Below, piece after piece: positions 42,401 through 57,179 of a stretch of DNA of 64,000 bases. The stretch covers positions 1,792,107-1,856,106 of the forward strand of contig OY365808.1 of NCBI GenBank assembly GCA_959347315.1. Direction: 5' to 3'. The translations under genes were made by a program, and so were the position numbers. The notes beneath the pieces were generated by a model. It was not told the origin of the DNA. It did not search any database and saw nothing but the letters and a program-made list of their open reading frames with translations. Origin of the DNA: Bimastos eiseni. Lineage: Eukaryota; Annelida; Clitellata; Crassiclitellata; Lumbricidae. Each line of letters begins with the position of its first letter. Within the stretch, counting starts at the first letter, position 1.

Positions 42401-45400
42401 AGAAAGAAAACAGAGAGACTAAAGAAAGAAACAGAAAGACTAAAGAAAGAAAACAGAAAGACTAAAGAAAGAAAACAGAAAGACTAAAGAAAGAAAACAG
42501 AAAGATTAAAGAAAGAAAACAGAAAGACTAAAGAAAGAAAACAGAAAGACTAAAGAAAGAAAACAGAAAGACAAAAGAAAGAAAACAGAAAGACTAAAGA
42601 AAGAAAACAGACAGACTAAAGAAAGAAAACAGAAAGACTAAAGAAAGAAAACAGACAGACTAAAGAAAGAAAACAGACAGACTAAAGAAAGAAAACAGAC
42701 AGACTAAAGAAAGAAAACAGAGAGACTAAAGAAAGAAACAGAAAGACTAAAGAAAGAAAACAGAAAGACTAAAGAAAGAAAACAGAAAGACTAAAGAAAG
42801 AAAACAGAAAGATTAAAGAAAGAAAACAGAAAGACTAAAGAAAGAAAACAGAGAGACTAAAGAAAGAAAACAGAAAGACAAAAGAAAGAAAACAGAAAGA
42901 CTAAAGAAAGAAAACAGACAGACTAAAGAAAGAAAACAGAAAGACTAAAGAAAGAAAACAGACAGACTAAAGAAAGAAAACAGAAAGACTAAAGAAAGAA
43001 AACAGACAGACTAAAGAAAGAAAACAGAAAGACTAAAGAAAGAAAACAGACAGACTAAAGAAAGAAAACAGAAAGACTAAAGAAAGAAAACAGAAAGACA
43101 AAAGAAAGAAAACAGAAAGACTAAAGAAAGAAAACAGACAGACTAAAGAAAGAAAACAGACAGACTAAAGAAAGAAAACAGACAGACTAAAGAAAGAAAA
43201 CAGACAGACTAAAGAAAGAAAACAGACAGACTAAAGAAAGAAAACAGACAGACTAAAGAAAGAAAACAGACAGACTAAAGAAAGAAAACAGACAGACTAA
43301 AGAAAGAAAACAGAGAGACTAAAGAAAGAAACAGAAAGACTAAAGAAAGAAAACAGAAAGACTAAAGAAAGAAAACAGAAAGACTAAAGAAAGAAAACAG
43401 AAAGATTAAAGAAAGAAAACAGAAAGACTAAAGAAAGAAAACAGAAAGACTAAAGAAAGAAAACAGACAGACTAAAGAAAGAAAACAGAAAGACTAAAGA
43501 AAGAAAACAGACAGACTAAAGAAAGAAAACAGAAAGACTAAAGAAAGAAAACAGAAAGACAAAAGAAAGAAAACAGAAAGACTAAAGAAAGAAAACAGAG
43601 AGACTAAAGAAAGAAACAGAAAGACTAAAGAAAGAAAACAGAAAGACTAAAGAAAGAAAACAGAAAGACTAAAGAAAGAAAACAGAAAGATTAAAGAAAG
43701 AAAACAGAAAGACTAAAGAAAGAAAACAGAAAGACTAAAGAAAGAAAACAGAAAGACAAAAGAAAGAAAACAGAAAGACTAAAGAAAGAAAACAGACAGA
43801 CTAAAGAAAGAAAACAGAAAGACTAAAGAAAGAAAACAGACAGACTAAAGAAAGAAAACAGAAAGACTAAAGAAAGAAAACAGACAGACTAAAGAAAGAA
43901 AACAGAAAGACTAAAGAAAGAAAACAGACAGACTAAAGAAAGAAAACAGAAAGACTAAAGAAAGAAAACAGACAGACTAAAGAAAGAAAACAGAAAGACT
44001 AAAGAAAGAAAACAGAAAGACTAAAGAAAGAAAACAGAAAGACAAAAGAAAGAAAACAGAAAGACTAAAGAAAGAAAACAGACAGACTAAAGAAAGAAAA
44101 CAGAAAGACTAAAGAAAGAAAACAGACAGACAAAAGAAAGAAAACAGACAGACTAAAGAAAGAAAACAGACAGACTAAAGAAAGAAAACAGACAGACTAA
44201 AGAAAGAAAACAGAGAGACTAAAGAAAGAAACAGAAAGACTAAAGAAAGAAAACAGAAAGACTAAAGAAAGAAAACAGAAAGACTAAAGAAAGAAAACAG
44301 AAAGATTAAAGAAAGAAAACAGAAAGACTAAAGAAAGAAAACAGAAAGACTAAAGAAAGAAAACAGAAAGACAAAAGAAAGAAAACAGAAAGACTAAACA
44401 GAGAAAACAGACAGACTAAAGAAAGAAAACAGAAAGACTAAAGAAAGAAAACAGAAAGACTAAAGAAAGAAAACATAAAGACTAAAGAAAGAAAACAGAC
44501 AGACTAAAGAAAGAAAACAGAAAGACAAAAGAAAGAAAACAGAAAGACTAAAGAAAGAAAACAGACAGACTAAAGAAAGAAAACAGAAAGACAAAAGAAA
44601 GAAAACAGACAGACTAAAGAAAGAAAACAGACAGACTAAAGAAAGAAAACAGAGAGACTAAAGAAAGAAAACAGACAGACTAAAGAAAGAAAACAGAAAG
44701 ACAAAAGAAAGAAAACATAAAGACTAAAGAAAGAAAACAGACAGACTAAAGAAAGAAAACAGAGAGACTAAAGAAAGAAAACAGACAGACTAAAGAAAGA
44801 AAACAGACAGACTAAAGAAAGAAAACAGAGCGACTAAAGAAAGAAACAGAAAGACTAAAGAAAGAAAACAGAAAGACTAAAGAAAGAAAACAGAAAGACT
44901 AAAGAAAGAAAACAGAAAGACTAAAGAAAGAAAACAGAAAGACTAAAGAAAGAAAACAGACAGATTAAAGAAAGAAAACAGAAAGACTAAAGAAAGAAAA
45001 CAGAAAGACTAAAGAAAGAAAACAGAAAGACAAAAGAAAGAAAACAGAAAGACTAAAGAAAGAAAACAGACAGACTAAAGAAAGAAAACAGAAAGACTAA
45101 AGAAAGAAAACAGAAAGACAAAAGAAAGAAAACAGAAAGACTAAAGAAAGAAAACAGACAGACTAAAGAAAGAAAACAGAAAGACTAAAGAAAGAAAACA
45201 GACAGACTAAAGAAAGAAAACAGACAGACTAAAGAAAGAAAACAGAAAGATTAAAGAAAGAAAACAGAAAGACTAAAGAAAGAAAACAGAGAGACTAAAG
45301 AAAGAAAACAGAAAGACAAAAGAAAGAAAACAGAAAGACTAAAGAAAGAAAACAGACAGACTAAAGAAAGAAAACAGAAAGACTAAAGAAAGAAAACAGA

Positions 45401-47499
45401 CAGACTAAAGAAAGAAAACAGAAAGACTAAAGAAAGAAAACAGAAAGACTAAAGAAAGAAAACAGAAAGACTAAAGAAAGAAAACAGACAGACTAAAGAA
45501 AGAAAACAGAAAGACTAAAGAAAGAAAACAGAAAGACAAAAGAAAGAAAACAGAAAGACTAAAGAAAGAAAACAGACAGACTAAAGAAAGAAAACAGAAA
45601 GACTAAAGAAAGAAAACAGACAGACTAAAGAAAGAAAACAGACAGACTAAAGAAAGAAAACAGACAGACTAAAGAAAGAAAACAGACAGACTAAAGAAAG
45701 AAAACAGACAGACTAAAGAAAGAAAACAGACAGACTAAAGAAAGAAAACAGAGAGACTAAAGAAAGAAACAGAAAGACTAAAGAAAGCAAACAGAAAGAC
45801 TAAAGTAAGAAAACAGAAAGACTAAAGAAAGAAAACAGAAAGATTAAAGAAAGAAAACAGAAAGACTAAAGAAAGAAAACAGAAAGACTAAAGAAAGAAA
45901 ACAGACAGACTAAAGAAAGAAAACAGAAAGACTAAAGAAAGAAAACAGACAGACTAAAGAAAGAAAACAGAAAGACTAAAGAAAGAAAACAGAAAGACTA
46001 AAGAAAGAAAACATAAAGACTAAAGAAAGAAAACAGAAAGACTAAAGAAAGAAAACAGAAAGATTAAAGAAAGAAAACAGAAAGACTAAAGAAAGAAAAC
46101 AGAAAGACTAAAGAAAGAAAACAGAAAGACAAAAGAAAGAAAACAGAAAGACTAAAGAAAGAAAACAGACAGACTAAAGAAAGAAAACAGAAAGACTAAA
46201 GAAAGAAAACAGACAGACTAAAGAAAGAAAACAGAAAGACTAAAGAAAGAAAACAGACAGACTAAAGAAAGAAAACAGAAAGACTAAAGAAAGAAAACAG
46301 AAAGACTAAAGAAAGAAAACAGAAAGACTAAAGAAAGAAAACAGACAGACTAAAGAAAGAAAACAGAAAGACTAAAGAAAGAAAACAGAAAGACTAAAGA
46401 AAGAAAACAGAAAGACAAAAGAAACAAAACAGAAAGACTAAAGAAAGAAAACAGACAGACTAAAGAAAGAAAACAGAAAGACTAAAGAAAGAAAACAGAC
46501 AGACAAAAGAAAGAAAACAGACAGACTAAAGAAAGAAAACAGACAGACTAAAGAAAGAAAACAGACAGACTAAAGAAAGAAAACAGAGAGACTAAAGAAA
46601 GAAACAGAAAGACTAAAGAAAGAAAACAGAAAGACTAAAGAAAGAAAACAGAAAGACTAAAGAAAGAAAACAGAAAGATTAAAGAAAGAAAACAGAAAGA
46701 CTAAAGAAAGAAAACAGAAAGACTAAAGAAAGAAAACAGAAAGACAAAAGAAAGAAAACAGAAAGACTAAACAGAGAAAACAGACAGACTAAAGAAAGAA
46801 AACAGAAAGACTAAAGAAAGAAAACAGAAAGACTAAAGAAAGAAAACATAAAGACTAAAGAAAGAAAACAGACAGACTAAAGAAAGAAAACAGAAAGACT
46901 AAAGAAAGAAAACAGACAGACTAAAGAAAGAAAACAGACAGACTAAAGAAAGAAAACAGAAAGACTAAAGAAAGAAAACAGACAGACTAAAGAAAGAAAA
47001 CAGAAAGATTAAAGAAAGAAAACAGAAAGACTAAAGAAAGAAAACAGAAAGACTAAAGTAAGAAAACAGAAAGACTAAAGAGAGAAAACAGAAAGACTAA
47101 AGAAAGAAAAAAGACAGACTAAAGAAAGAAAACAGAAAGACTAAAGAAAGAAAACAGACAGACTAAAGAAAGAAAACAGACAGACTAAAGAAAGAAAACA
47201 GAGAGACTAAAGAAAGAAACAGAAAGACTAAAGAAAGAAAACAGAAAGACTAAAGAAAGAAAACAGAAAGACTAAAGAAAGAAAACAGAAAGACTAAAGA
47301 AAGAAAAAAGACAGACTAAAGAAAGAAAACAGACAGACTAAAGAAAGAAAACAGAAAGACTAAAGAAAGAAAACAGAAAGACTAAAGAAAGAAAACAGAA
47401 AGACTAAAGAAAGAAAACAGACAGACTAAAGAAAGAAAACAGACAGACTAAAGAAAGAAAACAGACAGACTAAAGAAAGAAAACAGAGAGACTAAAGAA

Positions 47500-49250
47500 A
47501 GAAACAGAAAGACTAAAGAGAGAAAACAGAAAGACTAAAGAAAGAAAACAGAAAGACTAAAGAAAGAAAACAGAAAGACTAAAGAAAGAAAACAGACAGA
47601 CTAAAGAAAGAAAACAGAAAGACTAAAGAAAGAAAACAGAAAGACTAAAGAAAGAAAACAGACAGACTAAAGAAAGAAAACAGAAAGACTAAAGAAAGAA
47701 AACAGAAAGACTAAAGAAAGAAAACAGAAAGACTGAAGAAAGAAAACAGAAAGACTAAAGAAAGATAACAGAAAGACTAAAGAAAGAAAACAGAAAGACT
47801 AAAGAAAGAAAACAGAAAGACTAAAGAAAGAAAACAGAGAGACTAAAGAAAGAAAACAGAAAGACTAAAGAAAGAAAACAGAAAGACTAAAGAAAGAAAA
47901 CAGAAAGACTAAAGAAAGAAAACAGAGAGACTAAAGAAAGAAAACAGAAAGACTAAAGAAAGAAAACAGAAAGACTAAAGAAAACAGAAAGACTAAAGAA
48001 AGAAAACAGAAAGACTAAAGAAAGAAAACAGAAAGACTAAAGAAAGAAAACAGACAGACTAAAGAAAGAAAACAGAAAGACTAAAGAAAGAAAACAGACA
48101 GACTAAAGAAAGAAAACAGAAAGATTAAAGAAAGAAAACAGAAAGACTAAAGAAAGAAAACAGAAAGACTAAAGAAAGAAAACAGAAAGACAAAAGAAGG
48201 AAAACAGAAAGACTAAAGAAAGAAAACAGACAGACTAAAGAAAGAAAACAGAAAGACTAAAGAAAGAAAACAGACAGACTAAAGAAAGAAAACAGACAGA
48301 CTAAAGAAAGAAAACAGAGCGACTAAAGAAAGAAACAGAAAGACTAAAGAAAGAAAACAGAAAGACTAAAGAAAGAAAACAGAAAGACTAAAGAAAGAAA
48401 ACAGAAAGACTAAAGAAAGAAAACAGACAGACTAAAGAAAGAAAACAGAAAGACTAAAGAAAGAAAACAGAAAGACTAAAGAAAGAAAACAGACAGATTA
48501 AAGAAAGAAAACAGAAAGACTAAAGAAAGAAAACAGAAAGACTAAAGAAAGAAAACAGAAAGACAAAAGAAAGAAAACAGAAAGACTAAAGAAAGAAAAC
48601 AGACAGACTAAAGAAAGAAAACAGAAAGACTAAAGAAAGAAAACAGAAAGACTAAAGAAAGAAAACAGACAGACTAAAGAAAGAAAACAGAAAGACTAAA
48701 GAAAGAAAACAGAAAGACTAAAGAAAGAAAACAGACAGACTAAAGAAAGAAAACAGAAAGACTAAAGAAAGAAAACAGAAAGACTAAAGAAAGAAAACAG
48801 AAATATTAAAGAAAGAAAACAGAAAGACTAAAGAAAGATAACAGAAAGACTAAAGAAAGAAAACAGAAAGACTAAAGAAAGAAAACAGAAAGACTAAAGA
48901 AAGAAAACAGAGAGACTAAAGAAAGAAAACAGAAAGACTAAAGAAAGAAAACAGAAAGACTAAAGAAAGAAAACAGAAAGACTAAAGAAAGAAAACAGAG
49001 AGACTAAAGAAAGAAAACAGACAGACTAAAGAAAGAAAACAGAAAGACTAAAGAAAACAGAAAGACTAAAGAAAGAAAACAGAAAGACTAAAGAAAGAAA
49101 ACAGACAGACTAAAGAAAGAAAACAGAAAGACTAAAGAAAGAAAACAGACAGACTAAAGAAAGAAAACAGACAGACTAAAGAAAGAAAACAGAGCGACTA
49201 AAGAAAGAAACAGAAAGACTAAAGAAATAAAACAGAGAGACTATAGAAAG
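47500..49250 (+). repeat. Array block duplicated 11,798 bp downstream
   Basis: Rare markers AAATATTAAAG (48801 and 60599) and GAAGGAAAAC (GG at 48199 and 59997) are separated by exactly 11,798 bp. The matching block is about 59,300-61,050. A further block at 53,700-54,420 matches 63,290-64,000 at a spacing of 9,580 bp (short unit at 54001 and 63581, CAGACAGACAAAAG at 54191 and 63771). Confidence 0.8.
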
Positions 49251-50169
49251 AAAACAGACAGACTAAAGAAAGAAAACAGAAAGACTAAAGAAAGAAAACA
49301 GAAAGATTAAAGAAAGAAAACAGAAAGACAAAAGAAAGAAAACAGAAAGACTAAAGAAAGAAAACAGACAGACTAAAGAAAGAAAACAGACAGACTAAAG
49401 AAAGAAAACAGAAAGACTAAAGAAAGAAAACAGACAGACTAAAGAAAGAAAACAGACAGACTAAAGAAAGAAAACAGACAGACTAAAGAAAGAAAACAGA
49501 GAGACTAAAGAAAGAAACAGAAAGACTAAAGAGAGAAAACAGAAAGACTAAAGAAAGAAAACAGAAAGACTAAAGAAAGAAAACAGAAAGACTAAAGAAA
49601 GAAAACAGACAGACTAAAGAAAGAAAACAGAAAGACTAAAGAAAGAAAACAGAAAGACAAAAGAAAGAAAACAGAAAGACTAAAGAAAGAAAACAGACAG
49701 ACTAAAGAAAGAAAACAGAAAGACTAAAGAAAGAAAACAGACAGACTAAAGAAAGAAAACAGAAAGACTAAAGAAAGAAAACAGACAGACTAAAGAAAGA
49801 AAACAGAAAGACTAAAGAAAGAAAACAGACAGACTAAAGAAAGAAAACAGACAGACTAAAGAAAGAAAACAGAAAGACTAAAGAAAGAAAACAGAAAGAC
49901 TAAAGAAAGAAAACAGAAAGACTAAAGAAAGAAAACAGAAAGGCTAAAGAAAGAAAACAGAAAGACTAAAGAAAGAAAACAGAAAGACTAAAGAAAGAAA
50001 ACAGACAGACTAAAGAAAGAAAACAGACAGACTAAAGAAAGAAAACAGACAGACTAAAGAAAGAAAACAGAGAGACTAAAGAAAGAAACAGAAAGACTAA
50101 AGAAAGAAAACAGAAAGACTAAAGAAAGAAAACAGACAGACTAAAGAAAGAAAACAGAAAGACTAAAGA

Positions 50170-52320
50170 AAGAAAACAGACAGACTAAAGAAAGAAAACA
50201 GAAAGACTAAAGAAAGAAAACAGAAAGACTAAAGAAAGAAAACAGAAAGACTAAAGAAAGAAAACAGACAGACTAAAGAAAGAAAACAGAAAGACTAAAG
50301 AAAGAAAACAGAAAGACTAAAGAAAGAAAACAGAAAGACAAAAGAAAGAAAACAGAAAGACTAAAGAAAGAAAACAGACAGACTAAAGAAAGAAAACAGA
50401 AAGACTAAAGAAAGAAAACAGACAGACAAAAGAAAGAAAACAGACAGGCTAAAGAAAGAAAACAGACAGACTAAAGAAAGAAAACAGACAGACTAAAGAA
50501 AGAAAACAGAGAGACTAAAGAAAGAAACAGAAAGACTAAAGAAAGAAAACAGAAAGATTAAAGAAAGAAAACAGAAAGACTAAAGAAAGAAAACAGAAAG
50601 ATTAAAGAAAGAAAACAGAAAGACTAAAGAAAGAAAACAGAAAGACTAAAGAAAGAAAACAGAAAGACAAAAGAAAGAAAACAGAAAGACTAAACAGAGA
50701 AAACAGACAGACTAAAGAAAGAAAACAGAAAGACTAAAGAAAGAAAACAGAAAGACTAAAGAAAGAAAACATAAAGACTAAAGAAAGAAAACAGACAGAC
50801 TAAAGAAAGAAAACAGAAAGACTAAAGAAAGAAAACAGACAGACTAAAGAAAGAAAACAGACAGACTAAAGAAAGAAAACAGAAAGACTAAAGAAAGAAA
50901 ACAGACAGACTAAAGAAAGAAAACAGAAAGATTAAAGAAAGAAAACAGAAAGACTAAAGAAAGAAAACAGAAAGACTAAAGTAAGAAAACAGAAAGACTA
51001 AAGAGAGAAAACAGAAAGACTAAAGAAAGAAAAAAGACAGACTAAAGAAAGAAAACAGAAAGACTAAAGAAAGAAAACAGACAGACTAAAGAAAGAAAAC
51101 AGACAGACTAAAGAAAGAAAACAGAGAGACTAAAGAAAGAAACAGAAAGACTAAAGAAAGAAAACAGAAAGACTAAAGAAAGAAAACAGAAAGACTAAAG
51201 AAAGAAAACAGAAAGACTAAAGAAAGAAAAAAGACAGACTAAAGAAAGAAAACAGACAGACTAAAGAAAGAAAACAGAAAGACTAAAGAAAGAAAACAGA
51301 AAGACTAAAGAAAGAAAACAGAAAGACTAAAGAAAGAAAACAGACAGACTAAAGAAAGAAAACAGAAAGACTAAAGAAAGAAAACAGAAAGACTAAAGAA
51401 AGAAAACAGAAAGACAAAAGAAAGAAAACAGAAAGACTAAAGAAAGAAAACAGACAGACTAAAGAAAGAAAACAGAAAGACTAAAGAAAGAAAACAGACA
51501 GACAAAAGAAAGAAAACAGACAGGCTAAAGAAAGAAAACAGACAGACTAAAGAAAGAAAACAGACAGACTAAAGAAAGAAAACAGAGAGACTAAAGAAAG
51601 AAACAGAAAGACTAAAGAAAGAAAACAGAAAGATTAAAGAAAGAAAACAGAAAGACTAAAGAAAGAAAACAGAAAGATTAAAGAAAGAAAACAGAAAGAC
51701 TAAAGAAAGAAAACAGAAAGACTAAAGAAAGAAAACAGAAAGACAAAAGAAAGAAAACAGAAAGACTAAACAGAGAAAACAGACAGACTAAAGAAAGAAA
51801 ACAGAAAGACTAAAGAAAGAAAACAGAAAGACTAAAGAAAGAAAACATAAAGACTAAAGAAAGAAAACAGACAGACTAAAGAAAGAAAACAGAAAGACTA
51901 AAGAAAGAAAACAGACAGACTAAAGAAAGAAAACAGACAGACTAAAGAAAGAAAACAGAAAGACTAAAGAAAGAAAACAGACAGACTAAAGAAAGAAAAC
52001 AGAAAGATTAAAGAAAGAAAACAGAAAGACTAAAGAAAGAAAACAGAAAGACTAAAGTAAGAAAACAGAAAGACTAAAGAGAGAAAACAGAAAGACTAAA
52101 GAAAGAAAAAAGACAGACTAAAGAAAGAAAACAGAAAGACTAAAGAAAGAAAACAGACAGACTAAAGAAAGAAAACAGACAGACTAAAGAAAGAAAACAG
52201 AGAGACTAAAGAAAGAAACAGAAAGACTAAAGAAAGAAAACAGAAAGACTAAAGAAAGAAAACAGAAAGACTAAAGAAAGAAAACAGAAAGACTAAAGAA
52301 AGAAAAAAGACAGACTAAAG
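50170..52320 (+). repeat. 1,076-bp higher-order repeat, tandem pair
   Basis: A rare marker unit containing CAGGCT occurs at 50445 and 51521, exactly 1,076 bp apart, with matching variant order on both sides (GACAAAAG at about 50331 and 51407, plus CAGACAG markers). The length equals 47 units of 22 bp and two of 21 bp (49 units). Confidence 0.85.
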
Positions 52321-54599
52321 AAAGAAAACAGACAGACTAAAGAAAGAAAACAGAAAGACTAAAGAAAGAAAACAGAAAGACTAAAGAAAGAAAACAGAAA
52401 GACTAAAGAAAGAAAACAGACAGACTAAAGAAAGAAAACAGACAGACTAAAGAAAGAAAACAGACAGACTAAAGAAAGAAAACAGAGAGACTAAAGAAAG
52501 AAACAGAAAGACTAAAGAGAGAAAACAGAAAGACTAAAGAAAGAAAACAGAAAGACTAAAGAAAGAAAACAGAAAGACTAAAGAAAGAAAACAGACAGAC
52601 TAAAGAAAGAAAACAGAAAGACTAAAGAAAGAAAACAGAAAGACTAAAGAAAGAAAACAGACAGACTAAAGAAAGAAAACAGAAAGACTAAAGAAAGAAA
52701 ACAGAAAGACTAAAGAAAGAAAACAGAAAGATTAAAGAAAGAAAACAGAAAGACTAAAGAAATAAAACAGAGAGACTATAGAAAGAAAACAGACAGACTA
52801 AAGAAAGAAAACAGAAAGACTAAAGAAAGAAAACAGAAAGATTAAAGAAAGAAAACAGAAAGACAAAAGAAAGAAAACAGAAAGACTAAAGAAAGAAAAC
52901 AGACAGACTAAAGAAAGAAAACAGACAGACTAAAGAAAGAAAACAGAAAGACTAAAGAAAGAAAACAGACAGACTAAAGAAAGAAAACAGACAGACTAAA
53001 GAAAGAAAACAGACAGACTAAAGAAAGAAAACAGAGAGACTAAAGAAAGAAACAGAAAGACTAAAGAGAGAAAACAGAAAGACTAAAGAAAGAAAACAGA
53101 AAGACTAAAGAAAGAAAACAGAAAGACTAAAGAAAGAAAACAGACAGACTAAAGAAAGAAAACAGAAAGACTAAAGAAAGAAAACAGAAAGACAAAAGAA
53201 AGAAAACAGAAAGACTAAAGAAAGAAAACAGACAGACTAAAGAAAGAAAACAGAAAGACTAAAGAAAGAAAACAGACAGACTAAAGAAAGAAAACAGAAA
53301 GACTAAAGAAAGAAAACAGACAGACTAAAGAAAGAAAACAGAAAGACTAAAGAAAGAAAACAGACAGACTAAAGAAAGAAAACAGACAGACTAAAGAAAG
53401 AAAACAGAAAGACTAAAGAAAGAAAACAGAAAGACTAAAGAAAGAAAACAGAAAGACTAAAGAAAGAAAACAGAAAGGCTAAAGAAAGAAAACAGAAAGA
53501 CTAAAGAAAGAAAACAGAAAGACTAAAGAAAGAAAACAGACAGACTAAAGAAAGAAAACAGACAGACTAAAGAAAGAAAACAGACAGACTAAAGAAAGAA
53601 AACAGAGGGACTAAAGAAAGAAACAGAAAGACTAAAGAAAGAAAACAGAAAGACTAAAGAAAGAAAACAGACAGACTAAAGAAAGAAAACAGAAAGACTA
53701 AAGAAAGAAAACAGACAGACTAAAGAAAGAAAACAGAAAGACTAAAGAAAGAAAACAGAAAGACTAAAGAAAGAAAACAGAAAGACTAAAGAAAGAAAAC
53801 AGACAGACTAAAGAAAGAAAACAGAAAGACTAAAGAAAGAAAACAGAAAGACTAAAGAAAGAAAACAGAAAGACAAAAGAAAGAAAACAGAAAGACTAAA
53901 GAAAGAAAACAGACAGACTAAAGAAAGAAAACAGACAGACTAAAGAAAGAAAACAGAAAGACTAAAGAAAGAAAACAGACAGACTAAAGAAAGAAAACAG
54001 AAAGACTAAAGAAAACAGAAAGACTAAAGAAAGAAAACAGAAAGACTAAAGAAAGAAAACAGAAAGACTAAAGAAAGAAAACAGACAGACTAAAGAAAGA
54101 AAACAGAAAGACTAAAGAAAGAAAACAGACAGACTAAAGAAAGAAAACAGAAAGATTAAAGAAAGAAAACAGAAAGACTAAAGAAAGAAAACAGACAGAC
54201 AAAAGAAAGAAAACAGAAAGACTAAAGAAAGAAAACAGACAGACTAAAGAAAGAAAACAGAAAGACTAAAGAAAGAAAACAGAAAGACTAAAGAAAGAAA
54301 ACAGACAGACTAAAGAAAGAAAACAGAAAGACTAAAGAAAGAAAACAGACAGACTAAAGAAAGAAAACAGAAAGACTAAAGAAAGAAAACAGACAGACTA
54401 AAGAAAGAAAACAGAAAGACTAAAGAAAGAAAACAGAAAGACAAAAGAAAGAAAACAGAAAGACTAAAGAAAGAAAACAGACAGACTAAAGAAAGAAAAC
54501 AGAAAGACTAAAGAAAGAAAACAGACAGACTAAAGAAAGAAAACAGAAAGACTAAAGAAAGAAAACAGAAAGACAAAAGAAAGAAAACAGAAAGACTAA

Positions 54600-57170
54600 A
54601 GAAAGAAAACAGACAGACTAAAGAAAGAAAACAGAAAGACTAAAGAAAGAAAACAGACAGACTAAAGAAAGAAAACAGACAGACTAAAGAAAGAAAACAG
54701 AGAGACTAAAGAAAGAAACAGAAAGACTAAAGAAAGAAAACAGAAAGACTAAAGAAAGAAAACAGAAAGACTAAAGAAAGAAAACAGAAAGACTAAAGAA
54801 AGAAAACAGACAGACTAAAGAAAGAAAACAGAAAGACTAAAGAAAGAAAACAGAAAGACTAAAGAAAGAAAACAGAAAGACAAAAGAAAGAAAACAGAAA
54901 GACTAAAGAAAGAAAACAGACAGACTAAAGAAAGAAAACAGACAGACTAAAGAAAGAAAACAGAAAGACTAAAGAAAGAAAACAGACAGACTAAAGAAAG
55001 AAAACAGAAAGACTAAAGAAAACAGAAAGACTAAAGAAAGAAAACAGAAAGACTAAAGAAAGAAAACAGAAAGACTAAAGAAAGAAAACAGACAGACTAA
55101 ATAAAGAAAACAGAAAGACTAAAGAAAGAAAACAGACAGACTAAAGAAAGAAAACAGAAAGATTAAAGAAAGAAAACAGAAAGACTAAAGAAAGAAAACA
55201 GAAAGACTAAAGAAAGAAAACAGAAAGACAAAAGAAAGAAAACAGAAAGACTAAAGAAAGAAAACAGACAGACTAAAGAAAGAAAACAGAAAGACTAAAG
55301 AAAGAAAACAGACAGACTAAAGAAAGAAAACAGAGAGACTAGAGAAAGAAAACAGACAGACTAAAGAAAGAAAACAGAAAGACTAAAGAAAGAAAACAGA
55401 AAGACTAAAGAAAGAAAACAGAAAGACTAAAGAAAGAAAACAGAAAGACTAAAGAAAGAAAACAGAAAGACTAAAGAAAGAAAACAGACAGACTAAAGAA
55501 AGAAAACAGAAAGACTAAAGAAAGAAAACAGAAAGACAAAAGAAAGAAAACAGAAAGACTAAAGAAAGAAAACAGAAAGACTAAAGAAAGAAAACAGAAA
55601 GACTAAAGAAAGAAAACAGAAAGACTAAAGAAAGAAAACAGAAAGACTAAAGAAAGAAAACAGAAAGACTAAAGAAAGAAAACAGACAGACTAAAGAAAG
55701 AAAACAGAAAGATTAAAGAAAGAAAACAGAAAGACTAAAGAAAGAAAACAGACAGACTAAAGAAAGAAAACAGACAGACAAAAGAAAGAAAACAGAAAGA
55801 CTAAAGAAAGAAAACAGACAGACTAAAGAAAGAAAACAGAAAGACTAAAGAAAGAAAACAGAAAGACTAAAGAAAGAAAACAGACAGACTAAAGAAAGAA
55901 AACAGAAAGACTAAAGAAAGAAAACAGATAGACTAAAGAAAGAAAACAGAAAGACTAAAGAAAGAAAACAGACAGACTAAAGAAAGAAAACAGAAAGACT
56001 AAAGAAAGAAAACAGAAAGACAAAAGAAAGAAAACAGAAAGACTAAAGAAAGAAAACAGACAGACTAAAGAAAGAAAACAGAAAGACTAAAGAAAGAAAA
56101 CAGACAGACTAAAGAAAGAAAACAGAAAGACTAAAGAAAGAAAACAGAAAGACAAAAGAAAGAAAACAGAAAGACTAAAGAAAGAAAACAGACAGACTAA
56201 AGAAAGAAAACAGAAAGACTAAAGAAAGAAAACAGACAGACTAAAGAAAGAAAACAGACAGACTAAAGAAAGAAAACAGAGAGACTAAAGAAAGAAACAG
56301 AAAGACTAAAGAAAGAAAACAGAAAGACTAAAGAAAGAAAACAGAAAGACTAAAGAAAGAAAACAGAAAGACTAAAGAAAGAAAACAGACAGACTAAAGA
56401 AAGAAAACAGAAAGACTAAAGAAAGAAAACAGAAAGACTAAAGAAAGAAAACAGAAAGACAAAAGAAAGAAAACAGAAAGACTAAAGAAAGAAAACAGAC
56501 AGACTAAAGAAAGAAAACAGACAGACTAAAGAAAGAAAACAGAAAGACTAAAGAAAGAAAACAGACAGACTAAAGAAAGAAAACAGAAAGACTAAAGAAA
56601 ACAGAAAGACTAAAGAAAGAAAACAGAAAGACTAAAGAAAGAAAACAGAAAGATTAAAGAAAGAAAACAGACAGACTAAATAAAGAAAACAGAAAGACTA
56701 AAGAAAGAAAACAGACAGACTAAAGAAAGAAAACAGAAAGATTAAAGAAAGAAAACAGAAAGACTAAAGAAAGAAAACAGAAAGACTAAAGAAAGAAAAC
56801 AGAAAGACAAAAGAAAGAAAACAGAAAGACTAAAGAAAGAAAACAGACAGACTAAAGAAAGAAAACAGAAAGACTAAAGAAAGAAAACAGACAGACTAAA
56901 GAAAGAAAACAGAGAGACTAGAGAAAGAAAACAGACAGACTAAAGAAAGAAAACAGAAAGACTAAAGAAAGAAAACAGAAAGACTAAAGAAAGAAAACAG
57001 AAAGACTAAAGAAAGAAAACAGAAAGACTAAAGAAAGAAAACAGAAAGACTAAAGAAAGAAAACAGACAGACTAAAGAAAGAAAACAGAAAGACTAAAGA
57101 AAGAAAACAGAAAGACAAAAGAAAGAAAACAGAAAGACTAAAGAAAGAAAACAGAAAGACTAAAGAAAGA
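54600..57170 (+). repeat. 1,579-bp higher-order repeat
   Basis: Markers CTAAATAAAG (55097, 56676), GACTAGAG (55339 and 56918 at the C), the short 18-bp unit (55011, 56590) and GAGACTAAAG before a 21-bp unit (54702, 56281) are each 1,579 bp apart. This fits 72 units: 70 of 22 bp, one of 21 and one of 18. Confidence 0.83.
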
Positions 57171-57179
57171 AAACAGAAA